Assembly: GCA_035547425.1 (NCBI GenBank) | Contig: DASZUU010000034.1 | Coordinates: forward strand, 1-64,000 | Length of the DNA: 64,000 bases | From: Alloacidobacterium sp035547425 | GTDB lineage: Bacteria; Acidobacteriota; Terriglobia; Terriglobales; Acidobacteriaceae | Direction of reading: 5' to 3' | Shown: one piece after another, positions 8,005 through 16,182 of the stretch | How the letters are laid out: each line of letters opens with the position of its first letter | How positions within the stretch are numbered: the first letter of the stretch is position 1 | Position numbers and translations under genes: made by a program | The notes under the pieces: model-generated | What the model was told of the DNA's origin: nothing | The model's input: only the letters and a program-made list of their open reading frames with translations | Databases searched by the model: none

Positions 8005-8049
8005 CTGCAAAACCTTTATGCGTCGGTTCGATCCCGACCCGCGCCTCCA
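8005..8049 (+). repeat. tRNA-Cys 3' fragment, probable attachment site (attR)
   Basis: The 45 bases match the 3' part of a tRNA-Cys gene. They contain the anticodon loop CTGCAAA with anticodon GCA (8007-8009), a perfect T arm (GTCGG at 8022-8026, TTCGATC loop, CCGAC at 8034-8038), the acceptor strand CCGCGCC, discriminator T and CCA at 8047-8049. Upstream bases do not form a D arm, the 5' anticodon strand or the 5' acceptor strand. A truncated tRNA 3' end is what integrases leave at the far end of an integrated element. The intact gene should lie left of the window, beyond the prophage. Confidence 0.8.
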
Positions 8050-8122
8050 ATTTCCTCAATAACTTAGCTCCAGAGGTTTTCTGACTGGCTGCCACTTTGG
8101 CCACCAATTGACCGATAACTCC

Positions 8123-8430
8123 TTACGAAGCTACCCGATACGCGCCCTCCAAAGTCGCTGACTTTGCGCCGAGACCCTGACTGAGCATGGCTGATGCCTC
8201 ATCGCCGAAGCGTCGAGGACATGAGCGTAGAACTTGAGAAGAACATCGGGGCGGGAGTGCCCTAACCATTCCTACGCTGCTTTGATCGGCACCTTAGCCT
8301 CCACCATCTCCGTCGCTCCCAATGCCGCAGGAGTCGCCATGTGACATGCGGTAGCCGAGTCTTTCTGCGACAGGCTGAATCACCCTGCCAAAATATCCTC
8401 GTGCCACATCGGACCGGGTTTCATCTTCTT
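8123..8430 (-). pseudogene. Decayed tyrosine recombinase (integrase), C-terminal part
   Basis: Reading the minus strand across frames recovers the catalytic end of a phage-type integrase: ETRSDVARGYFGRVIQPVAE, then an Ala/Leu-rich piece, VPIKAA, a TAG stop, EWLGHSRPDVLLKFYAHVLD and DEASAMLSQGL. The LGH box and the Tyr of KFYAH (the usual nucleophile position) are present. It needs one frameshift near 8340, the in-frame TAG near 8272-8274 and another frameshift near 8205. The N-terminal part is missing. Its 3' end faces the tRNA fragment from outside the prophage, so it probably belonged to an older element using the same tRNA. Confidence 0.75.
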
Positions 8431-9095
8431 GCCTTGCGGCGGGTCCCTTCAACTACGCGCCGGCTCTTCGCGCGGGTTCTTCGACTTCGGTCGGGATGAG
8501 GGTGTTGGATGGAGGGCTCGGTGGCAGCCTGGAGGTCGACGATTCCGGGTTGCGATTTTTCCCACCAGAGTTTTTCGGCCTGACGCGTTTCCACGACTTC
8601 CTTCTCGACTTCTTTTTTGGCCCTCAGGGCTTCGGCTTCGCGGAGGAGGATTTCGCCGAGGCTTGGGGGACGCTGGCTCTTGGCAACTTCTTCCGGGTCG
8701 GGAGTTTCTTTGACCGGTCCGATCAGGGTTCTGTCGAGGTGCTCGTTGGCTTCGCGGACGGTCTGCGCCGGTTCTTGTTCTTTGCTCCGGTGGCGGTGGT
8801 TTTGAGAGGCCACCTGGAGGCCGTAGATCAGGATGCGGGCGCGGTTCTGGTCGATCCTGTTGGCAGCGAGCGCGAGGATGACATCGGTGAGGGCGAGTTG
8901 GATGGCGTCGGCGTCTTCGAGCGGAGGCAGCTGGAGCGCGGCTTCTTTTGACTCGATGTAAGGCTCATACGGCTGGTTCGCGGGCGTGGGGCGCTTGCGG
9001 GTGTTGGAGTGGAAGTAGCAGAAGGGCTGGTCTTTGAGGGCGGGCGACTGGCATTTGCGTCCGCTGGTGAAGATGTGCCGACATTCGTTGTACAT
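8421..9095 (-). CDS. Cys/His mini-finger protein, acidobacterial family
   Basis: The 224-aa protein opens with a compact Cys/His motif: C5-R-H, C15-QSPAL and C26-YFH29. The spacing would suit one zinc ion. A helical domain follows (about 55-100, with AIQLALTDVILALAANRID), then a charged, disordered C-terminus rich in E, K and R. I associate the C-x9-C-x-SPAL-x-FCYFH signature with a multi-copy family in Acidobacteriota genomes, but its function is unknown to me. The last codons overlap the remains of the integrase by about 10 nt, so the present C-terminus may have been set by that rearrangement. DNA binding is a guess. Confidence 0.65.
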   Translation of the reverse strand: MYNECRHIFTSGRKCQSPALKDQPFCYFHSNTRKRPTPANQPYEPYIESKEAALQLPPLEDADAIQLALTDVILALAANRIDQNRARILIYGLQVASQNHRHRSKEQEPAQTVREANEHLDRTLIGPVKETPDPEEVAKSQRPPSLGEILLREAEALRAKKEVEKEVVETRQAEKLWWEKSQPGIVDLQAATEPSIQHPHPDRSRRTRAKSRRVVEGTRRKARR

Positions 9096-9138
9096 GGGGT
9101 CCCCCCGGTTTTTTGTAAATTCCTGCGTGGGCTTGGGT

Positions 9139-9191
9139 TAGGGCCTGGTCGTTGCCTCGGCTGAAGTGCGAGGGTTGAAGCGCTTGCCCTA
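9139..9191 (+). ncRNA. Possible structured small RNA ahead of a terminator
   Basis: TAGGGC (9139-9144) can pair with GCCCTA (9186-9191), and AAGTGC (9164-9169) with GCGCTT (9180-9185), giving two stacked helices. A plus-strand intrinsic terminator follows 20 nt later although no plus-strand gene precedes it. A short transcript is therefore possible. No known RNA family is recognised. Confidence 0.25.
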
Positions 9192-9211
9192 CTCTGACTC
9201 TAAAGCACGAA

Positions 9212-9239
9212 AGCCCGCCGGGTTTCGGCGGGCTTTTTT
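9212..9239 (+). terminator. Strong intrinsic terminator without an upstream gene
   Basis: A 9-bp stem AGCCCGCCG/CGGCGGGCT with loop GGTTT runs into TTTTTT on the plus strand. The nearest protein gene to its left is on the minus strand. It must either serve a small RNA or be left over from lost DNA. Confidence 0.75.
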
Positions 9240-9449
9240 CTCTCTCTTCTTATTTTAGCAATTCTGGGGGAAATACTATGCCACATTGGCCTGGGCTTTT
9301 TCGCTGTGGAATGTGTAGGTTAGGAGATTTCTTCGGGCTTAGGGGGTTGACAAGGTTTCCGGGTCGCTGCGGCCAGGCCTGCGCTCATCCATTCCACCCA
9401 GTGTATCGCGATGCACTAAAGTTTGGTTTCTGCATATAGCCGAGGGTGC

Positions 9450-9475
9450 CCCACGTCTCGATTTTGAGACGTGGG
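9450..9475. repeat. REP hairpin upstream of the RAYT gene
   Basis: The perfect 10-bp inverted repeat CCCACGTCTC / GAGACGTGGG has a 6-nt loop and is preceded by GGGTGC. It is an inverted version of the two hairpins downstream of the transposase, with ACGTCTC replacing ATGTCTC. Confidence 0.8.
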
Positions 9476-9485
9476 ATTGTAGGAT

Positions 9486-10001
9486 GTGCGCATGACCAGA
9501 GGACTGGTTCGTTACCAGCAGGCAGGCGACCTGCACTTTATCACTTTCAGTTGCTACGATAGACGGCCATATCTAGGAACAGAAACGGCGCGTGATCTCT
9601 TCGAGGAGTCGCTGGAGTCCATGCGCCTGCGATACGGCTTCTTCCTGACAGGCTATGTCGTGATGCCTGAGCATGTGCACCTGCTCATCAGCGAGCCGAA
9701 AGGCGCTCTGCTGGCGAAGGTGCTTCAGGCGCTGAAGCTGTCGGTTGCAGTGCGGCGCGAGGAGCGGCCCTTCTGGCAGGTTCGGTACTACGACTTCAAT
9801 GTGTTCACGGAGAAGAAGCGGATCGAGAAGTTGCGGTACATGCACCGCAATCCCGTGAAACGTGGTTTGGTGGAGAAGCCTTACGAGTGGCGCTGGTCAA
9901 GCTTTCGGCATTATCTGACTGGAGAGGTTGGGGTGGTCGAGATCGAGTCGGAGTGGACGGCTACCCGGAGGGAGCGGGGTGTTGTGGCTGGGGTAGAGTG
10001 A
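9486..10001 (+). CDS. REP-associated tyrosine transposase (RAYT, Y1 family)
   Basis: The product is 171 aa from GTG 9486, or 169 aa from the ATG at 9492. The Y1 HUH endonuclease fold is clear: strand HFITFSCYDRR at residues 17-27, metal-binding MPEHVHLLI near 60-68 (the HUH motif), and the catalytic helix EKLRYMHRNPVKRGLV with the nucleophilic Tyr. A conserved EWRWSSFRHY follows. REP-type hairpins lie on both sides in inverted orientation, and the stop codon touches the downstream one. Such domesticated transposases are single-copy genes linked to the spread of REP sequences. The gene is intact. Confidence 0.93.
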   Translation: MRMTRGLVRYQQAGDLHFITFSCYDRRPYLGTETARDLFEESLESMRLRYGFFLTGYVVMPEHVHLLISEPKGALLAKVLQALKLSVAVRREERPFWQVRYYDFNVFTEKKRIEKLRYMHRNPVKRGLVEKPYEWRWSSFRHYLTGEVGVVEIESEWTATRRERGVVAGVE

Positions 10002-10031
10002 TCCCATGTCTCTGAGAGACATGGGGCACCC
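10001..10031. repeat. REP hairpin 1 downstream of the RAYT gene
   Basis: ATCCCATGTCTC and GAGACATGGGGCACCC form a stem around a TGA loop. It begins at the last base of the transposase stop codon and is repeated almost exactly 80 bp further on. Confidence 0.85.
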
Positions 10032-10080
10032 TCGGTTCGATCTGGGCATCCCGGAATTGGTGCAAAGATGAGGGCGTATG

Positions 10081-10111
10081 ATCCCATGTCTCTGCGAGAC
10101 ATGGGGCACCC
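10081..10111. repeat. REP hairpin 2 downstream of the RAYT gene
   Basis: It is identical to the hairpin at 10001 except for TGC instead of TGA in the loop. The two are direct repeats with the same GGGGCACCC tail. Confidence 0.85.
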
Positions 10112-10113
10112 GG

Positions 10114-10213
10114 CACCGTAATCTCGTGAAACGTGGTTTGGTGGAGAAGCCTTACGACTGCGCTGGTCGAGCTTTCGGCATTATCTGGCTGGAGAGGTTT
10201 GGGTGGTTGATTC
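10114..10213 (+). pseudogene. Truncated copy of the RAYT 3' end
   Basis: About 100 bp starting directly after REP hairpin 2 closely match the end of the intact transposase gene (around 9843-9942). They include the Tyr-downstream HRNPVKRGLVEKPY region as DNA. Single-base differences and a small deletion (GAGTGGCGCTGG became GACTGCGCTGG) break the frame. It is a decayed partial duplicate, and its border with a REP suggests that the repeat took part in the duplication. Confidence 0.85.
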
Positions 10214-10411
10214 CATGGCTGATGAGATACGAAATGACCTGGATTCATGCGGTCAACAACTTGTGGCACTCCCGGTCCATCATCAACCTTCCGGGATGGC
10301 CGTCAACCCATACGGCAATACCGCCTTGCAGTGATGAAGCGCCTGCGGAACCTACGATGTAATGTGATAGAGAAGATTCGGCCAGTTGATAGTTGTTGAT
10401 AGTTATGATAG
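10214..10411. other. Non-coding stretch after the RAYT copy
   Basis: No supported gene is visible; the frames here are short and lack a start with a ribosome site. The base composition turns AT-richer toward 10380, which continues into the orphan membrane-protein gene. Confidence 0.4.
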
Positions 10412-11191
10412 TTAAGGATGATGGTTCGGATTACAGAATGTCCAAAAAATGCGAGGATCCCATTGACCATTACAGGTATTGAACATCTGATAATGCGTGC
10501 ACGAATCATTCCATTGTCGATATAGAGGAGCCCAACAACCGTTTGCTGGCCCCCACCAGGATCGAAAGGGCCAAGGATGAACACCGTTGGTCCAGCATCC
10601 GGCCTGAACATGTGTTGTTTCAGGTAAAGACTGTCCCACGCGCTGTAGTTTGGGTTTCCTGTTCGGTATTGTCACAGAAACCGGGGATTTGTTCATTGTA
10701 GGCATAACTGCAGAAGGTGGGCTGGTCGTTGGGCGCTTTTCAGGTCCCAGCGACCAGTCGAGAATCGATTGGGGAGGCAAATATGGCAGTGGTGGCCCGG
10801 GTCTTGCCAGGGCAACGCAACCGTCTGAATCGAAGTAGGTTGCCATAATAATCCCAGAGCTATCCGTATGAAGAACAAATTGGTGCCCACTATGGTCATG
10901 TCTGTGAGCATCGATTTCCTTCGTGATCGCATTAGTATAAATACTCGTATCTCGATTAATAGCGTCGGATTTCTCGATTTCGCTCGCTAGCTTTGCCTTA
11001 TCTGCTTTTGCGCGTTGCCAATCATCATAGAGTTGGAAGCCATAGTGACCAGCAACATATAACACGAAGATCAACGATACTGCAACAATTGCCCACCCCG
11101 CAAGAGGAATCCCTAAAACATTTTCCCTCCGACTGTCGGATGGTGTCTGATCGTCATGACCGTTAGCAAGATGTTCATTATCGTCGCTCAT
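10412..11191 (-). CDS. Orphan single-pass membrane protein
   Basis: The 259-aa protein has an acidic N-terminus (residues 1-25) and one membrane helix at about 28-50 (IPLAGWAIVAVSLIFVLYVA). A helical stretch at 55-85 (DDWQRAKADKAKLASEIEK) may form a coiled coil. A Pro-rich linker follows, and then a Trp/Cys/His/Asn-rich tail with several Cys (GCWTNGVHPWPF, NTCNGQWDP). The tail could be a disulfide-linked outer domain. No family is recognised. The AT-richer composition and its place beside RAYT and integrase remnants suggest transferred DNA. Confidence 0.55.
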   Translation of the reverse strand: MSDDNEHLANGHDDQTPSDSRRENVLGIPLAGWAIVAVSLIFVLYVAGHYGFQLYDDWQRAKADKAKLASEIEKSDAINRDTSIYTNAITKEIDAHRHDHSGHQFVLHTDSSGIIMATYFDSDGCVALARPGPPLPYLPPQSILDWSLGPEKRPTTSPPSAVMPTMNKSPVSVTIPNRKPKLQRVGQSLPETTHVQAGCWTNGVHPWPFRSWWGPANGCWAPLYRQWNDSCTHYQMFNTCNGQWDPRIFWTFCNPNHHP

Positions 11192-11388
11192 GGCAACCCC
11201 GAATATATTGCATTTTGTGATCAGGTATTTTGCTATCCCGAAGATAGAGGCCTACAACCACAGTCTTACGCATAGTTGTTACCCTTGGATGGATTGAAAG
11301 GGGGAGAGAAAAAGTATTATCCAAGTGATCGCAAAGATCAAGAACAATCTATTGCCTCCCCCACATAGATAGAATGTCAATAAAATCC

Positions 11389-11416
11389 AAAAGCCCGGCG
11401 CGAGGCCGGGCTTTTT
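11389..11416. terminator. Bidirectional terminator before the radical SAM gene
   Basis: AAAAGCCCGGC and GCCGGGCTTTTTT enclose a GCGAG loop. It lies 49 bp past the stop of the minus-strand radical SAM gene and has T-rich tails in both directions. Confidence 0.8.
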
Positions 11417-11464
11417 TGTCTTGCTGTTTGGCGCCGAAGGCGCGTGTCGCTGGACGCGTAGTCC

Positions 11465-13558
<2,094 letters not shown>

Positions 13559-13901
13559 TTCTTAATCTCCTGATGCTTCCCTGCCGGGCCTGAAAGAGGC
13601 CGAAAACTGCATTTTTGACAGGAAAACCAAGCTTAAATGCTTACGGCCCTCGGGGGGAAGTGCGTTTTAAGGTAACTGCTGCTTCCAGAGGACTTTACCA
13701 GCATTCAGCATAGTCCTGTGGGAGTGGGAGGAGAAACGAGTTTGGCTGAATGGGGAAAATTGATGTTCAGACGGGAATCGTTGGGGGTGAATGGGAGTGC
13801 CGACAGCCATATTGCCCGGAAAATTTACTGGTTCTTTTTCTGCGGACATGTAACGATTGCGGCCAGATTCTCAACCATTCCCCCAGAACAGGAACGAAAC
13901 T
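13559..13901. other. Divergent intergenic region
   Basis: This 343-bp stretch separates the divergent radical SAM and patatin genes and must hold both promoters. I see a weak AGGACT/AGTCCT hairpin near 13688-13718 but no convincing promoter boxes, repeat or gene. Confidence 0.4.
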
Positions 13902-15020
13902 ATGGCACTTTACGATCTTGTATTTGAGGGCGGCGGCGCCAAGGGAATGGCGTTTGCCGGGGCGCTGCAGGTGTTTGCCGATGCCGGGCATCAACACCGG
14001 CGCATTGTGGGGACTTCGGCTGGAGCTATTACCGCCATGCTGACCGGCGCCGGATATACTCCGGCGGAGCTGACCGCGGAATGCACGAAAACAGATGCAA
14101 GCGGAAAGCCTGTCTTTGCGACGTTTATGGATCCGCCGGTGGAATCGGATTTTTCCGAGCCTCTGATCGAGAGCTGCGAAACGCTGGCACTGATGAAGCA
14201 GGCGGGCTTTCCCTTTTCCGGGATGCTGGAGAATGTCGAGAAGAAAATCATCAAGGCATTGCTGCATCTTGAGCTGTACCGGGAGCTGTTCTCCTTTAAT
14301 GAGTGCGGGGGCTTTTATGCCGGGGATGCGGCGCTGAGCTGGTTCCGCGAGCGGTTGAAGGCCAAAGGCATGGCCGCCGATATTACCTGGGCGGATTTCG
14401 CGGCAAAGACGGGAAAAGATGTTTCGGTTGTGACTACCGATGTGACGGATAAGGAGATGGTGGTGCTGAATGCGCGCACAGCTCCGGGAGTTCCGGTGGC
14501 GGAATCGGTGCGCATGTCGATGAGCATTCCGTTTGTGTGGCGCGAGATGATCTGGCAAAAGGAGTGGGGGCCATATCGGCTGCTGGACGGGGACAGCAAG
14601 ATTACGGAGCATGACAAGAGCGGTCATATCTTTGTCGACGGCGGCGTGCTGTCGAATTTTCCGCTGCGCCTGATTGCGGAATCGTGGCCGAGCGTGACGG
14701 CGGTGATGGGAACCACCGATCCGAATGCAGCGAAAAATCTGGGTTTGCTGCTGGATGATTCGGCAATGGTGCCGGGGGCGGCTGCCTCGGATACGGTGCG
14801 GCCAAGACTGCGCGCGGCGAATCGAGTGACACAGCTGATCGATACGATGACGGGCAGCGCCGATCTGGCCATCATAAAAAAATACGAATCGTGCATTTGC
14901 CGATTGCCGGTGGGCGGTTATGGAACGACGGAGTTCCGCATGTCGGCGGAGCGGCAGAAATTGCTGATCGATTCGGGAACTACGGCAATGAAGGCGTATC
15001 TGGCTGCGGCTGGGAAGTGA
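13902..15020 (+). CDS. Patatin-like phospholipase
   Basis: The start at 13902 (MALYDL) has AGGAAC upstream and begins right at the conserved first strand; a longer frame from 13857 lacks support. The 372-aa protein shows the patatin Ser-Asp dyad: oxyanion loop GGGAKG at residues 10-15, nucleophile elbow GTSAG (Ser 39) and DGG (Asp near 244). These enzymes hydrolyse phospholipid or neutral-lipid acyl esters. No signal peptide is evident, so it is probably cytosolic or membrane-associated. No secretion or virulence partner lies nearby. Confidence 0.9.
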   Translation: MALYDLVFEGGGAKGMAFAGALQVFADAGHQHRRIVGTSAGAITAMLTGAGYTPAELTAECTKTDASGKPVFATFMDPPVESDFSEPLIESCETLALMKQAGFPFSGMLENVEKKIIKALLHLELYRELFSFNECGGFYAGDAALSWFRERLKAKGMAADITWADFAAKTGKDVSVVTTDVTDKEMVVLNARTAPGVPVAESVRMSMSIPFVWREMIWQKEWGPYRLLDGDSKITEHDKSGHIFVDGGVLSNFPLRLIAESWPSVTAVMGTTDPNAAKNLGLLLDDSAMVPGAAASDTVRPRLRAANRVTQLIDTMTGSADLAIIKKYESCICRLPVGGYGTTEFRMSAERQKLLIDSGTTAMKAYLAAAGK

Positions 15021-15024
15021 GGTT

Positions 15025-15066
15025 GATCCCCACCCCTTTGGCTTCGGCTCAGGATGGGGCACCCGC
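15025..15066. repeat. Dispersed repeat ending CAGGATGGGGCACCC
   Basis: A CCCCACCC...CTTCGGCTCAGGATGGGGCACCC copy lies just after the patatin stop. Its end matches the tail of the RAYT-linked REP hairpins, and similar copies occur at 25346, 40616 and 41529. Confidence 0.6.
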
Positions 15067-15175
15067 GGCTGCTGCTTTCAAGACATCGGGTTTTTGCTGC
15101 CGGATTACGACCGGATTCATCTCACTGTGCTAGACTGCGCGGGTTCGTTGGATACTTCCAAAATGCGGAGGGAAT

Positions 15176-15556
15176 ATGTCAGTTGCCGATATCGCCCATG
15201 GCCTGGTCACGCTATGCCGGGAAGGCAAGAATCTGGAAGCCATTGAGAAGTATTACTCGCCTGACATTGTGAGCGTGGAATCGGCGAGCAGCCCGGATAT
15301 GCCTGCCGAGATGAAAGGCATCGATGCAGTAAAAGGCAAAAACCAGTGGTGGTTTGACAATCACATCATGCACGGCGGCGAAGCGAACGGCCCTTATGTT
15401 GGAGAAGACCAGTTTGCTGTCGAATTTAAATACGATGTGACGCATAAGCCGTCGGGCAAGCGATTCCACATGAGTGAAATGGCGCTCTATACGGTGAAGG
15501 ACGGCAAGATTGTTCACGAGCACTTCTACTACAACACGGGCGGCCAGCCGAGCTAG
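15176..15556 (+). CDS. SnoaL-like/NTF2-fold protein
   Basis: The 126-aa protein has the alpha+beta cone fold of SnoaL-like proteins. Helix AHGLVTLCREGKNLEAIEKYY is followed by the strand ADIVSVES-like segment, FAVEFKYDVTHKPSGKRFHM and a closing strand KIVHEHFYYN. Members bind or isomerise small hydrophobic molecules, but the substrate cannot be read from sequence. GGAGG precedes the ATG at a good distance. The stop codon overlaps that of the convergent VOC gene (shared CTAG). Confidence 0.8.
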   Translation: MSVADIAHGLVTLCREGKNLEAIEKYYSPDIVSVESASSPDMPAEMKGIDAVKGKNQWWFDNHIMHGGEANGPYVGEDQFAVEFKYDVTHKPSGKRFHMSEMALYTVKDGKIVHEHFYYNTGGQPS

Positions 15557-15945
15557 ATGTAGTTGGATATCTCGATGAGGTTCTGGTCGGGATCGCGAAT
15601 GTAGACGGAGCTCAACTTGCCGACGGCTCCTATGCGCTCGACCGGGCCTTCTTCGATGTGCACTCTGAGTGCATTGAGATATGCGACGACTTCTTCTATC
15701 GGCGTAAGGGTGATGAAGCAGAGGTCGGCGGAGCCGGGCGTGGGGCGCGCAGCCTTCGGCTCGAACTCGTGTCCGCGCTGGTGGAGATTGATTTTCTGGT
15801 CGCCGAACTTCAGGGCGGTGCGTCCGTTGAAGGTGACGATCTCCATGCCGAGGGCTTCGGTGTAGAAGTCGGTTGTGGCATGGATGTTGGCTACGTTGAG
15901 GACCAGGTGGTCCAGTTGCTCGATGGTGAAGGGCATGCGTGCCAT
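15553..15945 (-). CDS. VOC-family (glyoxalase/dioxygenase-like) protein
   Basis: From the ATG at 15945 (MARMPFTIEQ) the product is 130 aa; the longer frame to 16053 has no support. It is a single VOC unit with two beta-alpha-beta-beta-beta modules: the start LDHLVLNVANIHATTDFY, the middle PGSADLCFI and the end YIRDPDQNLIEISNY. Conserved His (of LDHL) and Glu (of LIEIS) are the usual metal ligands. It resembles stand-alone VOC proteins of the virulence-protein or fosfomycin-resistance-like group, but the substrate is unknown. Confidence 0.85.
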   Translation of the reverse strand: MARMPFTIEQLDHLVLNVANIHATTDFYTEALGMEIVTFNGRTALKFGDQKINLHQRGHEFEPKAARPTPGSADLCFITLTPIEEVVAYLNALRVHIEEGPVERIGAVGKLSSVYIRDPDQNLIEISNYI

Positions 15946-16107
15946 TATGAGCCTGCGAGTGGATGATGGGGAAATACGTTCTTGGGCCACCACCGAACTT
16001 ACATCCCACTCTTCGGTTATCCAACACTGAGTAGTTGTCATCCTAACGACCAACGGGAGGAAGGACCTGCTTTTTTTGATCGTAGTGATGCGACTGCCTA
16101 AGCAAAA

Positions 16108-16163
16108 TGCAGATCCTTCGACTTCCCCTTCACTGCGTTCAGGGTTCGCTCAGGATGACAACT
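16108..16163. repeat. Dispersed repeat with CGCTCAGGATGACAA core
   Basis: The copy reads AGATCCTTCG...GTTCGCTCAGGATGACAACTC. Related copies lie at 29812 and 40664. This second subtype lacks the GGGGCACCC tail. Confidence 0.55.
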
Positions 16164-16182
16164 CTAAGGATGTGGCTGGAGA

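Noticed and set aside
7700..8049. A split or intron-containing tRNA-Cys
   Set aside because: No 5' half with a D arm and GGCGCGG acceptor strand is present in the 300 bp upstream, and no group I intron core is visible.
1..8049. A phage defence or anti-defence island
   Set aside because: No restriction, toxin-antitoxin, retron, CBASS or similar genes are recognisable; the unknown small phage genes cannot be assigned to such systems.
7829..8107. A 92-codon minus-strand frame containing RVGIEPTHKGFAV
   Set aside because: This is the reverse complement of the tRNA-Cys 3' fragment read as protein, a well-known annotation artefact, continued into integrase remains.
10078..10362. A 94-codon plus-strand frame over the RAYT copy
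   Set aside because: It begins inside a REP hairpin and reads the broken transposase copy out of its original frame; it is a relic.
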